64,000 nt of DNA from contig NW_019091357.1 in assembly GCF_001949145.1 (NCBI RefSeq), positions 285,746-349,745 of the forward strand, read 5' to 3'. This DNA is from Acanthaster planci. Its lineage: Eukaryota; Echinodermata; Asteroidea; Valvatida; Acanthasteridae. A model generated the notes under the pieces. It had not been told where the DNA came from. It saw nothing but the letters and a program-made list of their open reading frames with translations, and searched no databases. Made by a program: the position numbers and the translations under genes. Shown here piece by piece: positions 26,785 through 38,352 of this stretch (positions are counted from its first letter, which is position 1; the number at the start of each line of letters is the position of its first letter).

Positions 26785-27520
26785 ACGCTGACCTTTACGC
26801 CACATCTGTGCTTACATCTGACTGCAGCCAATTAGAATACAGGGAATGAATATTTGTCTTGTTGTTTCCATCCAATGAAATATTAAATGAAGTGATGTTT
26901 CTGCTTTCCTTCATTCCTGAAGTCAAATCCCAGTTTCATGAAGAAGCCAAGCAGAAACTGTTCAGTTTAGCAGAAAGCAGCAGAATACAGTCATAACTCT
27001 CTAAGACTGCAATACAGGTTGGCTGGTAACCAAGTATTTTCAGTGGTACTTGGCATGTCTCTGAAATTGAGGCCGTTTGCTGATTTAGTTGGCTCTAGCT
27101 TACTTACACACAACCCTATCACATGGCTTTGGTCTCCTGTCCAGACAAAAATTTTCTAAGCCAACTCAAACATTATTGTGTTATTTTTGGATCTGTGTGG
27201 ATGTTTGGATGTTATCTGACCTTGTTCAATGAAAGATAATTGACCATTCTTCATATATATGTTCCTGTTATTTTTATGAAGGGTGTAACTGAATTTTAGT
27301 GTTTTTTAAAGTGTCTATGGATATTCCATTATTATTCTGGTAGAGGAAATGTTTGTAGCCACAGCCTAAAGTGCCATTTAGGTCGTGGCAATAGAAACCC
27401 ACCAGTTTATAGTCTTTTGGTGGTTTTAACGAAGTAATCTCTACTCTGAGACCCAGTAACGTTTTGGTCATGTTCTTGTTAGTCATCAGCAGATCCTGGG
27501 AGAGGCAAGTAAAGCCATTG

Positions 27521-27526
27521 AATAAA
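27521..27526 (+). terminator. candidate PREB poly(A) signal
   Basis: AATAAA about 740 bp after the PREB stop. A second AATAAA is at 28249-28254. Which one is used cannot be told from sequence. Confidence 0.35.
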
Positions 27527-30500
27527 ATGTGAGGCTGATGTTAGGACAACTTTAAACATATAAACAGCCTCTGAGTTTAGCCTCAGGATCTGCCCTTCTT
27601 CGTCAAAATTGTATGCAATAATAATTCCTCACACTTTTCTGTAACAATTGTAGCCTTTTGAATGGGCATGTTTAAAACTATGAGATAGTGTCAGGTTTAG
27701 TGGGTCTACAGTCCTGAATGAGGGACTTATTTACGCATTTTAATGCAAGAAAGTAATCATAAAAATTACAAATATTTGTTGTTATTAATTAAATATTTTT
27801 GTCATGATTTTACTAAACAGTACTTTCACGATAATAGCTACACGAAAAAATATGTAATATACAGTTAGGTTGTATTATGAAAACGGTTCACGAAATTTTG
27901 ATGATGCAACTTTTGGTGATTAAATTTGGTAAATGTATATGATCAAAATGACTTTTGTGAAATTTTCCTCCTTCCTGTGTATTAGGTCAAAGGTTACCAG
28001 ATGGTACCCTCTGACACGTTGACTTTAACCCCCATCCTTTTCTTTGTCTTGCACAACGCGACTAAATTTTTCGGCCTTGCCGTTGCGTGCGCCTGGAACC
28101 AAATGTGTTTTTCCTTCAAAAACCTTGCATTAAATATACATGTAATTATTGTCTTCTGGATAGGAGCTCAGAGGAAACAAGGATGACGGCAGGGATTACG
28201 TGGCTTTAGATTCCTTAGAATACATCTACGTGTCTTTGAATTGTCAACAATAAAAGTCTGTGATCAGAACATTAAGGTTTGTTTCGATTTCTAGTAGATT
28301 TTTTGCTGCTCTCTCTGAACCTTTCAAACACACATTGTACATGTCGATTAGCTGCACCTCCGCTTGGCGTCTTCGTTTCCCATCCTCTCGAAGCACCATC
28401 CACAACTTAGATTAAATTCACTAACTACAAAATATTGCCATGGTTGGTGACGAAGGACGCAATCGAATGACAGGATGTAACACGTCATTCATTGATCTCA
28501 TGGAAATTACGAGTAGACGCAAGCGACAACGTCGAGTCTTCAAGGCATTTCCAGCGCAATTCCCAGCCTAACTGGCGTCTAATAAATGATGCATTCGTCA
28601 TTTACGACACCATCTGGGTCTAGGATGAAACATCTGACGAGTTTGGAACATTTTCATCAGCTGAGGACAGTGAGGGTGCAGAATTGTTACACTTCGCTTT
28701 CTTGATGGGTAGAAAGATTCGTGCAGAATTTTCAGCCTGCCAACAGCCTCGCATTGTGATTTCGCCGCTATGCATTAAAAACTTGAAATGACAACATTTA
28801 GAAAAAGCGTGTGTATTCCGATTTTGAAGCTTTTTTTCATTTACAACTTTGTTATGATTCTTTGAGGAAACATTGTAATGTGCGTTTTTGTTTAATTTGC
28901 ATTAGTTGTAAATGTGCTGTGCTGTATCAAATGTAGCAATTTGTTCAAGATTTACTCGGCAAACCAACCAAATCTTTGAACATTTTCAGTACAACTCTCA
29001 TGAGCGGCACAGGAGTTACTCAGACCATGGAGGTAGGACAAGAGGGCTTAGACTAGTCAGTTTGGGGGTCTAGAGACACTACATTATATACTCATATACA
29101 AACTCAAAACCAAAGGCAATTCAATTCATTTTACAGGTCTTTTCCACATGCAGTGAAAACTACAAATCAATCGTCCTCCCAAGAGCTGTAGTAACTATAT
29201 ACATGTAAGTGTATAAGTTGGCAATTAGTCTCTGCAAATGTTCCTCCTATTTCCAATCACTGTGGCGAAAAAACCAAGCGCTGATTGAAATGGGCTGAAT
29301 CACACAGAACGGAAGGTTGCACTTAATCATATTCAGGTCATCCTCTGTTACGTAATTTGACCTGGACCGTGTCTGCATGGTTTGGGTGACCGCTGGGTCG
29401 TCGATGAGTAGCCCGCCCACATTAAATTCTCAGTGCTTTATCCTCCTTTTCAATGTCCCTTTTCAAGCTTATAGCTCACTCTGCTGTCTTTAAACTCTCA
29501 TTTTGCTGAAGATTGTACTTTCAACTTTTAATGCAGTGATTTGAAAATATAATCTGCCACTTCATGTCAGGATATTATTAAAAAATTGAACTATTGCCAT
29601 ACATAGTTTTCTATTTAACAAATATTGTTTTGAATTTGAAAAAAGCCGAGAGCCTTAAAGCTTCAATTTCTAAGGTGAAATGGTCACTTTTCTGTATCTT
29701 ATCAATACGTGACAAGCAATAAAAAGCACAAAGACAGTGTTGTTGAGAAAATGGGAAAAATGACAGTCACAATAACAAACAGATGACTTGTGCAGAGGTG
29801 CCTTATTTTCGCATTACTCACGGCAACGGGACTGACCAATCCCAAGCCGAAACATGCTTGACGTCAGATCATGAATAATAATTATGTTTGGAAATAACCA
29901 AAGTGAATTTACCCCTTGGAAATAACCAAAGTGAATTTACCCCTTAAAACTTGAGAATGTTATGTCAAAACTCAGCCCTACTTTTTCAGTTCTGAGTCCC
30001 CCCCCGGCCCCCAGTCTGGGAAATTTTCCTCTTCGCTTAGAATCACACTACAATAAGAGCACAGTGAATTAACGTAGCTTCCGTGTGGACTGACAATTTG
30101 AAAGTTTGAAAGATAACCTCATTACATGTACATGTATTTCAAGGCATGCACTGTACGGCGAAAAAATCACCAAGTTGGATTTCACACCATCTTAAACTGA
30201 AACCATGTAAAATTCGTAAAACATGATGTTGCAATGAATTAAGTTTAAATTCCGCAGAGCCATTCACAACCTGGGTTTGTCACTGCAGCAGCAAAGCAAG
30301 CCTTGGTTTAATTTACTTCGTGCGGTCGATCGATCTGATGGCGGGCCGGGGGCGCATACCATGATCACCACGGACCGTGGGAGGGGTGCTGAATTGATTT
30401 TTGGAAGGAGACAATTTTTTAATTATATTATTTTAATTTTTGATATCAGTACACGTGTTTAATTTTTCGCCAGACGAAAAACGAAATGGAAAAAATAACC

Positions 30501-32140
30501 TACCTAAAACTTGGGTTGAACAAATAATTCCTGAATGAGGAATGTTTAGCTTGTTGTCTCAATGAGTTCGTTTTAGTTTCTCAAGGAGCTGAGTTAACTA
30601 AACACGATTCTTTTGAAAAAAAGAAATTTTATAGAATTATCTATGAAATTCAGACAGAGCTAGTTACATCCTTGATTTCCACCTCAGACATCATTTAATT
30701 TTCATTGCCCCGACCGAAGTTGATATCATTCTATAGTTCGGAAAGTTAAAACATTCCAGTGAGTTTGACACCTTGATCTCTTTTCGCGCTCACCTATTCG
30801 TGTTGGGTTTACAGAGTTAAGACAGGAAACCAAAAACAAATATTATTCACTAGAAGCAGTTTTCTAAAGAAATTGTGATCCTTTCTTCAATGAAGGTATA
30901 AACGTTCAATCGGAACTTGAGCAATATGCTGCGCGGAAATGAACTATTCAATTGATGACGTGAGGCTGGGACGGTGCCACCGTTCAGTGGTCTGACCGGG
31001 GTCCTTTGAGACAATTTTTAAAAAGGAGAGAGTAAAATAAAGATCACAAAAAAGTGTTATTCCACAGGTTCGTGTGTACGGATGAGAAGTATAATTTTCT
31101 CTAATGTTCATAGAACTAATTCTCAGATTCTGTGGAAAATAATCCTCCGCTCAGAAATTTGCTCCATATGATGGCGCAAGTGAGTTTTCAGACTTTCAGG
31201 CTCTAGCATCATGGACTCTCCTGTGATTCACACTGTGGACTATACGTACGGTGGTGCCGTAGAGTTCCCGGCTATAAATTCAAGTGTTGTGGGTTGGAGT
31301 GTCAAAAGTAGGCCTATGTTACCTTTGGGTAGATTTGCTAAAGTATTTTTTCATCAGGGAAAGGAATTTCAGGCATTGAAACGCAAAAACTTCTAAAAAT
31401 GATCGATTCCAACGAGAGCATGACCATACCATAAACCAGGCGGACTGACATGTCGCGATCAGATGGCAGATGGCAGCGGCCCGGGTCGCTTTGCATCAAG
31501 TTGGCATGGTTTTCAGTTCAGTAGTCTTTTCAGATAGAAATCGAAAAGCAAATTCCCAGTAAATTAAGAAAACTCAAAAATTAACTGTAATGATATAAAG
31601 CCATTTTCGTTTCATGAATAATGGTACTTTTTCAGCACAAAATGGAGTACGGAAGTCGCAGCTTGTGACGGAAATATGGCCGCCGCCAAGATTTTGTTTC
31701 TTTGAGCACCAACTTTGGGAGCTCAAAAACATCCGAAGACAAAACAAAATCAGTATGAATTTTAGATATAATTTAAATGAGGGAATATGTTTTCAGTATG
31801 TATAGTCATAATAATTGTAAGCTCTAGTTAGTTTTGTAGAAAAATAGTTTATTTTTACGATTTAGTGAAATATTTTTTACTTTCTTATTTTTACAGTTTT
31901 TTGGAGTGATCTAAACGTCGCACCGCTGAATTGTCCGGTATTATTAGAAATTGCAGCTTGTTTTCTACATGAGCATTTAGAAAATATCACCATTTTGCAT
32001 TCAATAATCCAGAAATCTGACTTTAAAAACTACGTACTAACACAGAACTTTGCCATAATGTCATTGTGCAATGAAAGGCGCGCTCTGTACTCAGGCACTG
32101 TGTGCGCGTAATCTGTGATTTCTCAAACGTCCGCATTGAG
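27527..32140. other. intergenic region between PREB and histone H1
   Basis: No gene recognised. Contains a 28-bp tandem pair (29890-29945) and an isolated TAGGCCTA (31309-31316). ORFs are short and featureless. Confidence 0.5.
29890..29945 (+). repeat. 28-bp perfect tandem duplication
   Basis: Two copies of a unit starting GGAAATAACCAAAGTGAATT (29890-29917 and 29918-29945), identical by eye, in intergenic DNA. Confidence 0.9.
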
Positions 32141-32238
32141 TGTATATGATCGTCTGTATGCCCGTACTTCGAGCATTCAATCAATTTTACCAACAGGTGT
32201 TCTACGTTGTTGAAGTGAACTCCCAAATTGTCACCATC
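32141..32238 (+). promoter_or_regulatory. histone H1 5' flank with TATA-like element
   Basis: GTATATGA (32142-32149) lies about 95 bp before the H1 ATG, at a distance suitable for a TATA box with a short leader. No clear H1-specific AAACACA box was seen. Assignment is tentative. Confidence 0.3.
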
Positions 32239-32901
32239 ATGGCTGATGTTCAGCAAACAGTTGCAAAGCCCGCCAAGAAGCCATCCAAGCCCCGGAAGCC
32301 AGCAGGGCCCAAGGGCACCGACATGATCTTGGATGCTTTGAAGAATCTCGGCCAACCTCGCAAGCCAGTCTCTGCTCAAGCTATCACCAAGTACGTCAAA
32401 GCTAATTACAAAGTTTCTGACAAGGTGGATGCTTCTCTGAAGAGGGCCGCTAAGAAGCTGCTTGCCGACGGTAAAATCGTGCAGGTGAAAGGCAAGGGAT
32501 ACAACGGATCCTTCAAGCTGAATGTCAAGGCAGTCGCTGCTGCTGAGGCCGCTAAGAAGAAGAGGGCAGCTGCCAAGGAAAAGAAGAAGGTAGCGCAGGA
32601 GAAGGCTAAAGCCAAGAAGGCCAAGAAAGCTGCTGACAAGAAGGCCAAGGCGGCTGACAAGAAGGCCAAGAAGGCAGCCAAGAAGAAGACATCCAAGACG
32701 AAGAAACCTGCTGCCAAGAAGCCTGCCGCCAAGAAGGCAGCTAAGAAGCCTGCCACCAAGAAGGCAGCCAAGAAGCCTGCTGTCAAGAAAGCAGCCAAGC
32801 CCGCCAAGAAGGCAGCCAAGCCCGCAAAGAAAGCAGCCAAGCCCGCCAAGAAGGCTAAGCCCGCCAAGAAGCCCGCAGCCAAGAAGGCAGCCAAGAAATA
32901 A
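32239..32901 (+). CDS. linker histone H1, single exon
   Basis: H1 binds the nucleosome dyad and linker DNA and compacts chromatin. The 220-residue product has the classic three parts. There is a short basic N-tail rich in Pro and Lys (1-23). The winged-helix globular domain spans about residues 24-95 (GTDMILDALKNLG, AQAITKYVKANY, LKRAAKKLLADGKIVQVKGK, then GSFKLN). The long C-tail is Ala/Lys/Pro-rich with repeated AAKPAKK and AKKPA units. I chose the ATG at 32239 (ACCATCATGG, good Kozak context) over the in-frame ATG at 32140, because the upstream 33 codons are hydrophobic and unlike any histone. Replication-type 3' signals follow the stop. No core histone genes were seen nearby, so this is a solitary H1 rather than part of a visible histone cluster. 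The exact subtype is not assigned. Confidence 0.96.
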   Translation: MADVQQTVAKPAKKPSKPRKPAGPKGTDMILDALKNLGQPRKPVSAQAITKYVKANYKVSDKVDASLKRAAKKLLADGKIVQVKGKGYNGSFKLNVKAVAAAEAAKKKRAAAKEKKKVAQEKAKAKKAKKAADKKAKAADKKAKKAAKKKTSKTKKPAAKKPAAKKAAKKPATKKAAKKPAVKKAAKPAKKAAKPAKKAAKPAKKAKPAKKPAAKKAAKK

Positions 32902-32928
32902 GCAGCTTCTCAGCTTGCAAACCCAAAC

Positions 32929-32965
32929 GGCTCTTTTCAGAGCCACCACATATTCAAAAAAGAGA
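32929..32965 (+). terminator. histone mRNA 3' stem-loop and downstream purine element
   Basis: The perfect 6-bp stem GGCTCT-TTTC-AGAGCC (32929-32944), followed by ACCA, is the SLBP-bound histone stem-loop. A purine-rich histone downstream element, CAAAAAAGAGA (32955-32965), follows at the usual distance for U7 snRNP pairing. Confidence 0.95.
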
Positions 32966-32980
32966 TCATTCTTGCTGTCA

Positions 32981-32986
32981 AATAAA
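32981..32986 (+). terminator. AATAAA downstream of the histone stem-loop
   Basis: A canonical poly(A) signal 37 bp after the stem-loop, offering a second, polyadenylated 3' end for the H1 transcript. Confidence 0.65.
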
Positions 32987-33413
32987 TCGTGTCTATTTCA
33001 GTCTTTATTTTTAAAGATCATGCCATCATTTCTCCTTTTCCTAAATCGAAACCATGTTCAACCTCCGGCCCCCATAACCCCCTCGTAGCGTAATCGAAAA
33101 ACAAATAATGATACAAAGCAAACAGTCTCTTGAGTTCATTTAAAAATATCCCTTCTTTTAAACTAGAAAAAAAGTTTTTGTTGGGGTTACGTCCTTATTT
33201 AATAAAGTGGAAATTTATGCTCATGCAGGAGTCGGGTAATGACCTTCCCTTATTGGCATCACGAAGCCGATAAGACGGATATTTTATGCCAAGTCAATGT
33301 CGCGTGGGAAGCCAACACCTGTCATAATCTTAATTAAAATTGTACTTAAGTTAAAGGAGGAAATCCTGTGGAGGCTCTTCATTGCCTACTAAGATTCAAT
33401 TGCACTGAACAAG

Positions 33414-36400
33414 ATGAACGGACAAACAGCCTCGCTGCTAACCTTCTTTGTACTGAGCAGTCTACCAGGTAATGAGACTTTATATGTGGATTGGACTTTT
33501 TTGCACAATTACTCTACTCTGCTAACTTGATTTTGCTTCTTTGCGCTACACGAACGTGGTAAAAGTATACGAGTATATGTATTTGAATGAATGTGTAGTT
33601 ATCATAAGTGCTAATTTCAGACGGGAAAATTCACGGGGTGAAGGATGTAAGGAAAGACATGGAAGGATGTACATTTCGAAACAGCTGCAATTCGTGACAT
33701 TCAAGCAGACCTTATTTGACTTCTTTTAGTTCTTTAGTTGTTCCTGTTGACTATTTTCCTGCGCTTTCCAGGAGCAATGCTCGTCTACACTGCCTACAGT
33801 CCAACAACAGGATATTCTTTCGTCGTATTCGAAGACAGCGTTGACGACACCGACTCATGGTTTGAGGCCAGGGCCAAATGCCGCGTTCACTCACAGTACG
33901 CCGACTTGGCTGAGATAAGTGCAAGCGACTTCACAATAGTACAAGATCTACTGAGCAACTCACAAGCATCGTAAGAATTTTAGTTGTAATATGTGCACGG
34001 TAGAGCTTTTTAATATCCTCTTGAATACACAATCCGAAAATTTGACCGAGTGCACTCTTCATATCTTTGAACGCATATGAAAATTAATAACAGATTATAG
34101 TGTACTGTGTACATGTACCTGTACCGTATACAAGTGCACTGTATGTTTGTTTTGCTGACGTAGACCTCAGTACCATTACGATTCCTTCATCGTGAACATT
34201 CCACTGAGTCCAACTTCACCATCTCCGTTTGAAAATTCAATCTGTCTGACTGAAAAAGGAAACTAAAGAGGTTATAATATAATTTACGCATTTACTATGT
34301 ACGCAGTTCTTCCTCTTACTGGATTGGAATCTACGACCACTTATCCGAAATGAACTTCAAGTCTCTGTACACCGGGGCAGACATAACCTTCGCGAACTGG
34401 GACAACGATAGACCAAAGAACGACATGAACAAGAACTGTGGGTCCTGGGATACATCAAATAGTTATTGGAAAGACGAGGCTTGTACTGGGAAGAAACGTG
34501 GAGTGTTATGTCGGATGCTGACGCCTATTCCTTCTTCCAACATCGACCCTAACACAGGTGAACCAATTTGGGCGTTTCACAATAGGGCGCCTCCAAGATT
34601 TTGCAATGTATTGGCCAATCATAATGCGCGAAATCTGTCGACGCAATGACCGTTTGGAAAGGGTCAACAGATTTTGCTCATTGTGATTGGCTAACGCGTT
34701 GCAAACTCTTGGAGGTGCACTATTGTGAATCGCCCGTATTCCTTGAAGAGTTGTTTTATTCTGATTTTCTCTTCTTTCGGTCGTTCTGCAAGTTTGGAGA
34801 CTATGGGGAAGGATATTGAAATGATACTACATTTGTAATTTGGCTTTCTCTTGTATCGCAGGCTGTCCGCCAACAATGGTCCCCTTTGATGACGTCTGCT
34901 ACGATTTTCGTGTGTTGATGACTGGGAATTTCAGCTCTGCACGGCAGGCTTGTGAAACATTACCAGGTCGGATGATTATACCGGAGAGCCAGTCTGAAGC
35001 AGACTTCGTGGACCTGTATACCATCCTCACGGGGTATAAGAAGCGAGGAAAAATATCCAATATTTTCTGACAATGGCCCAAGGGCAATAAACCCTACGTC
35101 CACTCGCCCAAACCCACCTAGCTGGCAATTATTAGTTGAAAGTTTTAAAACGAAAGTGTTCACGTTGAGTGGTAAAACAGTTCGAGATTTAAAATAGGAG
35201 CAATGAGTCAACAATTTACTTTCCCATCTTTTGAACATTTCGCATGCAGCAAAGCTACTTTTTGGCTGGGTATCACGGATGAAGAAGAAGACAACGACCT
35301 GCGCAGTATTTACGGACCTAACCTCTCTTTCGAAAAATGGCACCCGAGTGGCTCGGGCGTCGTTGCATCTGAGACAGACTGTGCCTATATCGACACCAGC
35401 AGCGGCTACTGGTTAACAGACCATTGCGATGAACCAAAAGGCGTCATGTGTTCTTTCGTTCCACCACTACTACAAGGTTAACCTGACTTTTTGAAGCTGT
35501 TTGAGGAAAACCTAACATGAGTGTGTATAAACTAAATGTCTCTTGTCTTTGTAACTATGGCACTAGTACTGACATTGCCATAATTATTTGTATCGCACGT
35601 CAAACCTACGATTTTAGACGTAAAACACACTATCCAAGGTCACCGGATATGATCAAATCTGTCAAAAATCGTGAAAATCATATATCATGAAGTAAACGGG
35701 TGATTATTTAAACTTGTCAATGCTTCTTTTCCTTACTAAGGGTTATTGTCAAATCCCTTTTCCGTTTTATCTACCCTCTCTGCATTCTTAGAAGAGACAA
35801 CAGTAGCACAAAGCATTACATCCACTAGTGAGACAACGCAAGATGCATTTACAATCGTTGCATCCACAGATCATGACGTCACTTCTCCAACCTCATCCGA
35901 GGCGCAAGGACCCTGTGAGTAAACCATTCGGTCCGCACTATCTGTCTGTCAGTTGGTCTGTCAGTCTGTCTGTACGAATCAACAGCACGGTGCCGCTAAG
36001 CTGCGCGAGCTCGCAGTTGCTCCTTTTGAAGCACAGCCTACTACACGCAAAGCTTTTTTTCTATCAATAACACCACACAGCAGGTTTTATCCCGTGTAAG
36101 GCAGGCTGCCACCTGCTATGAGAAGAAAAAAGCTACAGTTCGAGGTACCAAAGTGTAAGAACACAACTTGGTGAGTATGCATGTAAAAGCTTCACTGGGT
36201 AAGTAGAAGACTCATTGATGAGGACGATGGTTCATCGGCGACATGTGCTGTGTGCACCCACTTTATTCCGACGGAGGGATTTGACCAATCCATTTGTTGA
36301 GGTGCTAAAATGTTAGGTTATTTCTAACGGTTGGGAAGCCCCTTTTGTTTTATTTTATGGTAACAGATTGCAAACCTGTTGAAAGGAAAGCGTCCACCGT

Positions 36401-36859
36401 CATGAGCCTTCCTGGGCATACACGCGAACGCTCCCACAGACATGCATGGCAGCGGTCGGCTGATGAAAGTCTGCATCGTGCTAGGTGAGGGCGCTATATA
36501 GTTTTGGATCATGAGCAAGGACACTTACTTGGGATCGCAGACAGTACTTCTGGCCGAGAGATGTCATTCATTAATGATTTCTCAGTCCCCCTCTGGTAAA
36601 TGAATGGCTCATTTTCGTTTCATGACGACTGTGAGACCTATCTAAAGTACCTCATACGAAACTTTTTAATCCAGTTCGCATCTAAAATTTTTCACGAAGT
36701 TGTGAACAGATGTTTTGCCACCTGAATAGTTTTGCCATGTCTATCGCTAACAAAATTAACCTTTTGTCTGTTTCGTACTCTGCAGTCCTGTCTGTGAAGC
36801 CTCAGTGTCTGGTCGGTGATGATGCATACGCACTGGCTCCCTTGGGATGCATTTGCTGA
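33414..36859 (+). CDS. secreted tandem C-type lectin-like domain protein
   Basis: Exons joining in phase: 33414-33468, 33772-33970, 34307-34557, 34862-35033, 35250-35476, 35792-35914 and a proposed last exon 36786-36859 (about 366 residues). Exon 1 starts MNGQTASLLTFFVLSSLPG, a signal peptide. Exons 2-3 encode CTLD 1 (YWIGIYD, then NCGSWDTSNSYWKDEACTGK ending VLC). Exons 4-5 encode CTLD 2 (CYDF, FWLGITD, CAYIDTSSGYWLTDHC, GVMC). Exon 6 encodes a Thr/Ser-rich stalk, probably O-glycosylated. Neither domain shows the EPN/QPD plus WND sugar-binding triplets, so classical calcium-dependent mannose or galactose binding is doubtful. If the donor at 35915 is skipped, translation stops four codons after the splice point. 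The proposed last exon adds a short Cys-containing tail, and AATAAA at 37449 could end the mRNA. No transmembrane segment or GPI signal is seen. Confidence 0.82.
34570..34735. mobile_element. fold-back (MITE-like) element in the lectin intron
   Basis: A 166-bp inverted repeat. The left arm starts GGGCGTTTCACAATAGGGCG (34570) and the right arm ends CACTATTGTGAATCGCCC (34735). The arms, about 73 bp each, are largely complementary around a central spacer near 34644-34662. There is no coding capacity. It begins 12 bp after the splice donor of exon 34307-34557, and its left arm falls inside a read-through ORF. Target-site duplication is not evident. Confidence 0.85.
35939..35977 (+). repeat. imperfect (TCTG)n microsatellite
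   Basis: Repeated TCTGTCTGTCAG / TCTGTCAGTCTG words just after the stalk exon of the lectin gene. Confidence 0.6.
35978..36785. other. last intron of the lectin gene, nothing recognised
   Basis: Intron sequence if the terminal exon at 36786 is real. An alternative acceptor near 36079 would give a 12-codon tail ending at a stop around 36117. I consider it less likely because its pyrimidine tract is poor. Confidence 0.35.
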
Positions 36860-37448
36860 GAACAAATTGTAGTGATAACGTATCATTGTGGGAAATTATA
36901 AAAAATCAAATCTAACGTTTGGGTAAGATCTGAGACTATTTTTTGTTGAAAATTTTTATTGAAATTTAAAATTTGTCGAACTAAACTTTAAGACAGTTTA
37001 TCTTGATCAGAGACAGCGATGTGAACTTAACGAGGTTTGGGACTGTTACAGGAAGATTCGATAACAAAAAGTAAACAAGTTTATCAGGAAAAGCCAGAAT
37101 AACAACTTTGTTTGAGAAAACTAGAACCGATTGGAAAATAGAAGTGTTAGCTTACGGCCAAAACGATCAAGGAAACCCAATTTTGAAGAAATTGGAAATT
37201 TAAAACTGGCCTATGCGATTTGTAATGAAAATGTTTACAAAAACGAACCACAAAATTACTGTCATTTAATGTTTTACAGTTTGAGGAAATCCGTAACAAA
37301 ACAGGATTCAGCAATGTTCTGACGGATAAACGGCTTTGTCAGATCGGTTACAGTGTCGCAAAATACAGAAGAACGTATTAATTCTATGGATTCATATTCA
37401 ATTTATGTACAGTAGTCTGTAGTTGTGTTATTAATGTTGTTTTCCTTG

Positions 37449-37454
37449 AATAAA
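37449..37454 (+). terminator. candidate lectin-gene poly(A) signal
   Basis: AATAAA about 590 bp after the proposed lectin stop codon. Confidence 0.4.
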
Positions 37455-37894
37455 AGAACTTTTCAGGAATACTTATTCAGAATCTTTTGCCGTTTGTGGC
37501 ATTTTGTAATGACGGATAAGATGCCCCAAACAGCAGCTCAATGAGCCATAAACTGGAGAGACTGTTTCTAACGAAGTAACCAAAGTGGGCTGGGCGGGGT
37601 GTTGGAGACAGAAGAAAGGCAGGTTTTGATCAACACACGACACTTTCTATACCTCTTCACTGAAACGTACAAACAAGGAGCATTATAAGTGGTTCATCGA
37701 TGATTTTTTTTTAAGAAAACCATCATCATAGCCCATCCCATCGGTGTCGACGGTGGAGACAGCGTCTTTCACGGTCATCTTTGTACTGTTGGACAGAATT
37801 AACGAAGCAGCGCGGCCTTTGCGCACTACGCCAGTTGGTGCAGTAATTGCTTGTAACAGTTGTTCCCAGAAAATACAAATAAAAAATCACAACC

Positions 37895-38115
37895 TTTCCC
37901 CAAAACTCCCCCACCCCCCAAAAAGAAAAGATGGTCCATCATCTAGAAGTGGCCAAGGGTGGCCTGAAATTTTAAAACTATTTGTGGCCTTTCTGAGGGT
38001 TGCCAAAAAGAGAGAGAGAAAAAAAATCGTCTTTCTCTCATTAACCCCCTTAAAGGCAGGGGTTTGGGCGTTGGGAGGGTGTAGCCCCTGTTGCTCCAGC
38101 CTGGATCCGCCCTTG
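37895..38115 (-). repeat. dispersed repeat copy C (GGGCGGATCCAGG end)
   Basis: Read on the minus strand it begins AAGGGCGGATCCAGGCTGG, continues GGGGCTACACCC and a purine/GA block, and ends in a G-run. This is the same order as copies A and B in the PREB introns, here in opposite orientation and best preserved. Confidence 0.5.
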
Positions 38116-38229
38116 AAAGTGGCATACTTATGATGATGACGATTCGACGGCGCGACGTTGTTTGCAGGATTAATATTGGAGGCGGGCGAATTTGTGACAC
38201 TTGATGGCGCCATTCATGTTAACCATTAA

Positions 38230-38352
38230 CCAGTTGCTCGGGACAGCAGCTTGTAGTCCTGAAGGTCTCTTCGCCTAAGTGCGATATTCTGACAAAAACT
38301 CAGTTATATCTTCAGAAGTTATGGTAACGCTGAGACTGGAGAGTAGTGTGCA
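38230..38352 (+). other. possible non-coding first exon of the PAQR gene
   Basis: The stretch ends in GTGTGCAG|GTAAAAGTAAG, a good donor, 1.4 kb upstream of an acceptor (TTTTTCTCCAG, ending 39701) that lies 38 bp before the PAQR ATG. This arrangement fits a 5' UTR exon spliced to a single coding exon. There is no direct evidence. Confidence 0.3.

Noticed and set aside
32140-32238. Extended N-terminus of histone H1 from the ATG at 32140
   Set aside because: The 33 added residues are hydrophobic and unlike any H1. The ATG at 32239 has better context and begins a typical H1 N-tail.
32023-32949. 308-residue Leu/Gly-rich ORF on the minus strand over histone H1
   Set aside because: It is the antisense shadow of the Lys/Ala codon repeats of H1. 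Its composition follows the repeat, and there is no independent coding signal. The same applies to the minus-strand ORF 32406-32894.
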